The notes below the pieces were generated by a model. The model was not told the origin of the DNA, made no database searches, and worked only from the letters and a program-made list of their open reading frames with translations. A stretch of 6,696 nt of DNA from Candidatus Hecatellales archaeon ex4484_218 (GTDB lineage: Archaea > Thermoproteota > Bathyarchaeia > Hecatellales > Hecatellaceae): positions 1 through 6,696 of the forward strand of contig NJEB01000026.1 of the NCBI GenBank assembly GCA_002254975.1. Reading direction: 5' to 3'. Shown here piece by piece: positions 3,999 to 6,696 of the stretch. Made by a program: the position numbers and the translations under genes. Numbering within the stretch: the stretch's first letter is position 1; each line of letters starts with the position of its first letter.

Positions 3999-5758
3999 TT
4001 AAAGATGACCCTATCCAAAATGTTTTGTATATAGACCTTTCAAGAAGAAGATTTTGGGTTGAAAAATATCCAGAACTGTTTGAAAAATATTTTGGTGGAA
4101 CAGGTGTTGCAATTAACCTTTTACATAAGGAATGCCCAAAAAACATTGACCCATTAAGTCCAGAAAACCCAATAATTTTTGCTGTAGGACAACTTAATGG
4201 TTTGTTTCCTTTAGCATCTAAAACTGTTGCCATGTTTAAGTCTCCTTTAACTGGCAATTTGGGGGAAAGTCATTGTGGTGGTAGAAGCTCCATAGCCATA
4301 AGAATGGCTGGTTATGGTGCAATTATAATTAAAGGTTCAAGTGAAACACCTATCTACTTAACTATCGATGAAAATGGTGTAAAATTTAGGGATGCTTCAG
4401 TTTTATGGGGGATGGGAAGCTACACTGTTGGAAGAATCATTAGAGAACTGGAAATTGGTGCTGGTGTTCGAACAATTATGCGGATTGGACCTGCTGGTGA
4501 AAATCTTGTTTCTTATGCATGTGTAATTACTGAAACTTATCGACATTTTGGTAGGTTAGGTTTGGGGGCTGTTTTTGGAAGCAAAAAATTAAAGGCTGTA
4601 GTTATTTTAGGTAAACGTTCTATTAAACCTAAAAATTTTAAAATTTATCGGGAAATCTACAATGAAATTTTTGATAAAGCCACAAAACTACCTTTAATGA
4701 GGAAATATCATGAACTTGGAACGGCTATGAATGTTAACCCTTTAAATGAGTTAGGATGTTTACCTACAAAAAATCTGTCAACAACACGTTTTGAGGATGC
4801 TGAAAAAATTTCTGGTGAAATTTTTGCCCAAAAATATTTGGGTAGAAGAGTTGCATGTGCTCATTGTCCTGTAAGTTGTATTCATCTTGCAGCTTTACGT
4901 GAACCCTATAAACATGAACCATACTTTTACAAAACAAAAATGGTTTCCTATGATTATGAACCTATTTATGCTTTAGGTTCTATGTTGGGGATAGGTTCTG
5001 TTGAGAAAATTCTTAAACTAATGGATGAAGTCGAAACTCTAGGGTTGGATGCGATGAGTACTGGTGTAGTTTTAGCTTGGACAACTGAAATGTGGAAAAA
5101 AGGTATGATTTCTGAAAAGGAAACAAAAAACTTAAAATTTAATTGGGGAGACCATGAAACCTACATTAAAGCTGTACGGTTAATTGTTAAGCAACCAAAT
5201 GAATTTTATAGGGCTTTAGCTAAAGGTGTTGAGGTTGCAGCCTTAAAATTTGGAGGTTTAGATTTTGCTTTAGCTTTTGGTGGAAATGAGATGCCTGGTT
5301 ATCATACAGGTCCTGCAACCCATGTAGGTTATCTTACAGGTTCAAGACATAGTCATCTGGATAGTGCAGGATATAGCTTAGATGAAAAAACTGTTAAAGA
5401 AAAGTTAAATCCAAAAATGGTTGGTGAAACATTGTTTGAAGAAGAAGCTTGGAGGCAAATTCTTTCAAGTTTGGTTGTTTGTTTTTTTGCTAGAGGAGTT
5501 TATAAACCTGAAATTGTTGTTAAGGCTTTAAGTGTGGTTGGTTATGATTTAAAGATTGAAGACCTAAAAAGAATAGGAGAAAAAATTTTAAAACTAAAAT
5601 ACTTGTTTAAGGTTAGGGAAGGTTTTAACCTTGAAAAATTAAGAATTCCTAGAAGAATTTTTGAAGTTCCAACACCTCACGGATATATTGTTGAAGAGTT
5701 TATTAGGGAAGCTGTAAAAGTTTACAAGGAAAAAATTGAAAGTTTACCGGAAAACTAA
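3995..5758 (+). CDS. Tungsten-type aldehyde:ferredoxin oxidoreductase (AOR family)
   Basis: This 587-residue protein spans the full AOR family. The N-terminal domain (about 1-205) has YFGGTGVAINLL, DPLSPENP, KSPLTGNLGESHCGG, RMAGYGAIIIKG and GPAGEN. The helical domains carry the cluster ligands C288-AH-C291-PVS-C295, and GLDAMSTG (350-357) is the first pterin motif. AORs interconvert aldehydes and carboxylates using a tungsto-bispterin site and one [4Fe-4S] cluster. The fourth ligand is probably C496 in SSLVVC, where Pyrococcus AOR has DxxGLC, so the cysteine is kept but the aspartate and glycine are not. GYLTGSRHSHLDSAGYSLD (445-463) replaces the usual family loop and recalls the YdhV-like branch. 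The catalytic Glu/His pair may be E322 and H452 or H454 (inferred). Substrate cannot be read from sequence. Translation is coupled to the polyferredoxin gene, and GGAGG lies 10 nt before the ATG. Confidence 0.9.
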   Translation: MIKDDPIQNVLYIDLSRRRFWVEKYPELFEKYFGGTGVAINLLHKECPKNIDPLSPENPIIFAVGQLNGLFPLASKTVAMFKSPLTGNLGESHCGGRSSIAIRMAGYGAIIIKGSSETPIYLTIDENGVKFRDASVLWGMGSYTVGRIIRELEIGAGVRTIMRIGPAGENLVSYACVITETYRHFGRLGLGAVFGSKKLKAVVILGKRSIKPKNFKIYREIYNEIFDKATKLPLMRKYHELGTAMNVNPLNELGCLPTKNLSTTRFEDAEKISGEIFAQKYLGRRVACAHCPVSCIHLAALREPYKHEPYFYKTKMVSYDYEPIYALGSMLGIGSVEKILKLMDEVETLGLDAMSTGVVLAWTTEMWKKGMISEKETKNLKFNWGDHETYIKAVRLIVKQPNEFYRALAKGVEVAALKFGGLDFALAFGGNEMPGYHTGPATHVGYLTGSRHSHLDSAGYSLDEKTVKEKLNPKMVGETLFEEEAWRQILSSLVVCFFARGVYKPEIVVKALSVVGYDLKIEDLKRIGEKILKLKYLFKVREGFNLEKLRIPRRIFEVPTPHGYIVEEFIREAVKVYKEKIESLPEN

Positions 5759-5843
5759 GGAGGTTGATGGAAACCCAAGGCAAACAATGAATGTTTGAAA
5801 ATCCTGTAGGTCTCAGACCTAGGCTGTGTTTCCACCAACCTCC
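5759..5843. other. Structured 85-nt element (possible ncRNA or MITE-like inverted repeat)
   Basis: Arms GGAGGTTGATGGAAAC (5759-5774) and GTTTCCACCAACCTCC (5828-5843) form a 16-bp stem. It encloses two further hairpins: CAAACA/TGTTTG (5781-5797, 5-nt loop) and TAGGTC/GACCTA (5807-5821, 3-nt loop TCA). The second is extended by CC/GG across a TG bulge to 5803-5823. The fold would be a three-way junction. Read from the minus strand, the only imperfect pair in the outer stem is G-U; from the plus strand it is an A-C mismatch. The element begins right after the AOR stop and lies between two convergent genes. It does not fit a tRNA. It could be a small structured RNA, a 3'-end processing or termination element, or a short mobile inverted repeat. 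Confidence 0.6.
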
Positions 5844-5863
5844 AAAAGGGATTTGGGAAACCG

Positions 5864-5891
5864 TACAATAAAAGTTTTATTTTTTAATTTT
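5864..5891 (+). terminator. Candidate terminator after AOR (short hairpin plus T-tract)
   Basis: Downstream of the structured element, an ATAAAAGTTTTAT inverted repeat runs into TTTTTTAATTTTA. A T-rich tract on the plus strand fits archaeal termination of the CBS-polyferredoxin-AOR transcript. It overlaps the last codons of the convergent mobB gene, so its base composition may be partly due to coding. Confidence 0.4.
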
Positions 5892-6695
5892 ATGTTTTGA
5901 ATTGTTTATGGTTATCGTTATAAATTCATCTCCTTTTGGTTTTACTCCCTTTAAGGTTGAAATCATTCCAAGAATAGTGTTTCTTAAAAGATTTTGGGTA
6001 AACCTGTTTAAAGGAACTGGTTTATCTTGAAATTTTAAGGTTATTTTTCCAGTTAGAATAGGACATTTTTGTAAACTTGATTTATTGTTAGCTATTGCTT
6101 TTGCATGTTCAAAACAGCTTTTAAAACCACACATTCCACAATCTATTCTTGGAAGTTTCCGGTAAACCATGTATGGTTTCCATGCTTCTTCAACAAGTTT
6201 AACAATTTTTTCTTTTTCCTCAAAATTAAAACTTGGAACTTGTAAATTTGATATTTTAAAACCAACAACACATAAAACATTTTTACATTGGTTTAGAAGT
6301 TTTTGAGCTTCATCTAAACTTTTAATTGTAACAATCTTAGGGATTTCTTTATCTTTAAGTTGTTCTTTAAATCCTTCAACAATTAAACAATCAACCTCAT
6401 CTTCAACTAAAAATTTAAAATTATTTTCTAGTTTTTTATCTGCAAACCTAATTTTTCTGATGATGGATGTTTCATTTGGGGCTATACAAACAACAGTTTT
6501 TGCTCCTGCTTTTAAATGTCTCCAACTATCTTTACCTTTCTGGTCTAAAGTAAAATTTTTAAGATGAATATGTTTTAAAGTTCCAACCCTGTAACCTTTT
6601 CTTTTAAATTCTTTAACTAAAACTTCTATAAGTCTTGTTTTACCGGATTTTTTAAAACCAAAAATAGCTAACATTGGAATTTTTAGGTTTTTCAT
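5877..6695 (-). CDS. mobB: MobB-type molybdopterin cofactor GTPase with C-terminal Fe-S domain
   Basis: This 272-residue protein begins with a MobB P-loop domain: Walker A GFKKSGKT (13-20), GYRVGTLKH (34-42), GKDSWRH (54-60) followed by KAGAKTVV, and VDCLIVEGFK (101-110). MobB proteins bind GTP and assist MobA-type nucleotide attachment to molybdopterin; in tungsten users the role in pterin-cofactor maturation is less clear. A second region has CGMCG, C194 and C211 (C-x2-C-x4-C-x16-C, residues 186-211), the pattern of the small 4Fe-4S domain found in Fe-S assembly and CODH/ACS proteins. The C-terminal part (about 230-272) has no assigned function. The ATG at 6695 is one base from the window edge, so a longer start upstream cannot be excluded; M8 is another possible start. 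The gene is convergent with the AOR gene, and the shared theme is pterin tungsten/molybdenum metabolism. Confidence 0.82.
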   Translation of the reverse strand: MKNLKIPMLAIFGFKKSGKTRLIEVLVKEFKRKGYRVGTLKHIHLKNFTLDQKGKDSWRHLKAGAKTVVCIAPNETSIIRKIRFADKKLENNFKFLVEDEVDCLIVEGFKEQLKDKEIPKIVTIKSLDEAQKLLNQCKNVLCVVGFKISNLQVPSFNFEEKEKIVKLVEEAWKPYMVYRKLPRIDCGMCGFKSCFEHAKAIANNKSSLQKCPILTGKITLKFQDKPVPLNRFTQNLLRNTILGMISTLKGVKPKGDEFITITINNSKHKIKK

Positions 6696-6696
6696 G

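Noticed and set aside
3970..4257. Minus-strand ORF of 95 codons opposite the AOR N-terminus
   Set aside because: Antisense to conserved AOR motifs, with no recognisable family.
5350..5383. Loss of the fourth Fe-S ligand of AOR, from reading HLDSAGYS as the DxxGxC motif
   Set aside because: A better match, SSLVVC with C496, lies about 35 residues on at a spacing close to that of Pyrococcus AOR, so the ligand is probably kept.
5767..5790. Short reading frame ATG GAA ACC in the structured element after GGAGG
   Set aside because: Only seven codons before TGA, and the spacer from SD to ATG is too short.
5759..5843. tRNA gene, suggested by the 7-bp GGAGGTT/AACCTCC end stem
   Set aside because: No T-arm (GTTC-type loop) before the 3' arm, no D-arm pattern, and the outer stem continues to 16 bp, which a tRNA cannot have.

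Overview
The window reads as a piece of an AT-rich archaeal chromosome. The evidence is a 58-residue archaeal SecG/Sec61-beta, the tail of a ZPR1-type zinc-finger protein, an Sm-like protein, Shine-Dalgarno (SD) motifs of the GGAGGT/GGTGA type, many TTG starts, and a tungsten-type aldehyde:ferredoxin oxidoreductase (AOR). The mix of strictly anaerobic Fe-S and tungsten enzymes suits an anaerobic Thermoproteota/Bathyarchaeia-like lineage. That placement is inference; no rRNA is present to settle it.

Layout. Positions 1-129 hold the 3' end of a ZPR1-like gene, overlapping a small Sm-like gene (122-412). A SecG/Sec61-beta gene too short for usual ORF cut-offs lies on the minus strand (423-599). 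Divergent from it is a metallo-beta-lactamase/beta-CASP-type hydrolase (663-1619). Convergent with that is a minus-strand cluster read from 3062 to 1616. Its three genes are a membrane-anchored TlpA-like thioredoxin, a 52-residue membrane peptide ending in a CxxC motif, and a NapH-like polytopic Fe-S protein that appears to start at CTG. A 14-bp palindromic AT box at 3091-3104 separates this cluster from a plus-strand cluster: CBS-domain protein, four-cluster polyferredoxin, AOR. The last two overlap by ATGA. After the AOR stop comes an 85-nt structured element (5759-5843), then the 3' end of a convergent MobB-type GTPase with a C-terminal Fe-S domain (5877-6695).

How the genes may work together. 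The plus-strand cluster looks like an AorAB-type enzyme: AOR oxidises an aldehyde (or reduces an acid) and the polyferredoxin carries electrons. The CBS protein may sense nucleotides or regulate. MobB next door fits pterin-cofactor metabolism. The minus-strand cluster looks like a transmembrane redox relay, in which the Fe-S protein and the CxxC peptide could pass electrons to the extracytoplasmic thioredoxin. This relay, with its in-frame TAA/CTG gene junction, and the structured element at 5759-5843 are the least explained parts of the window.
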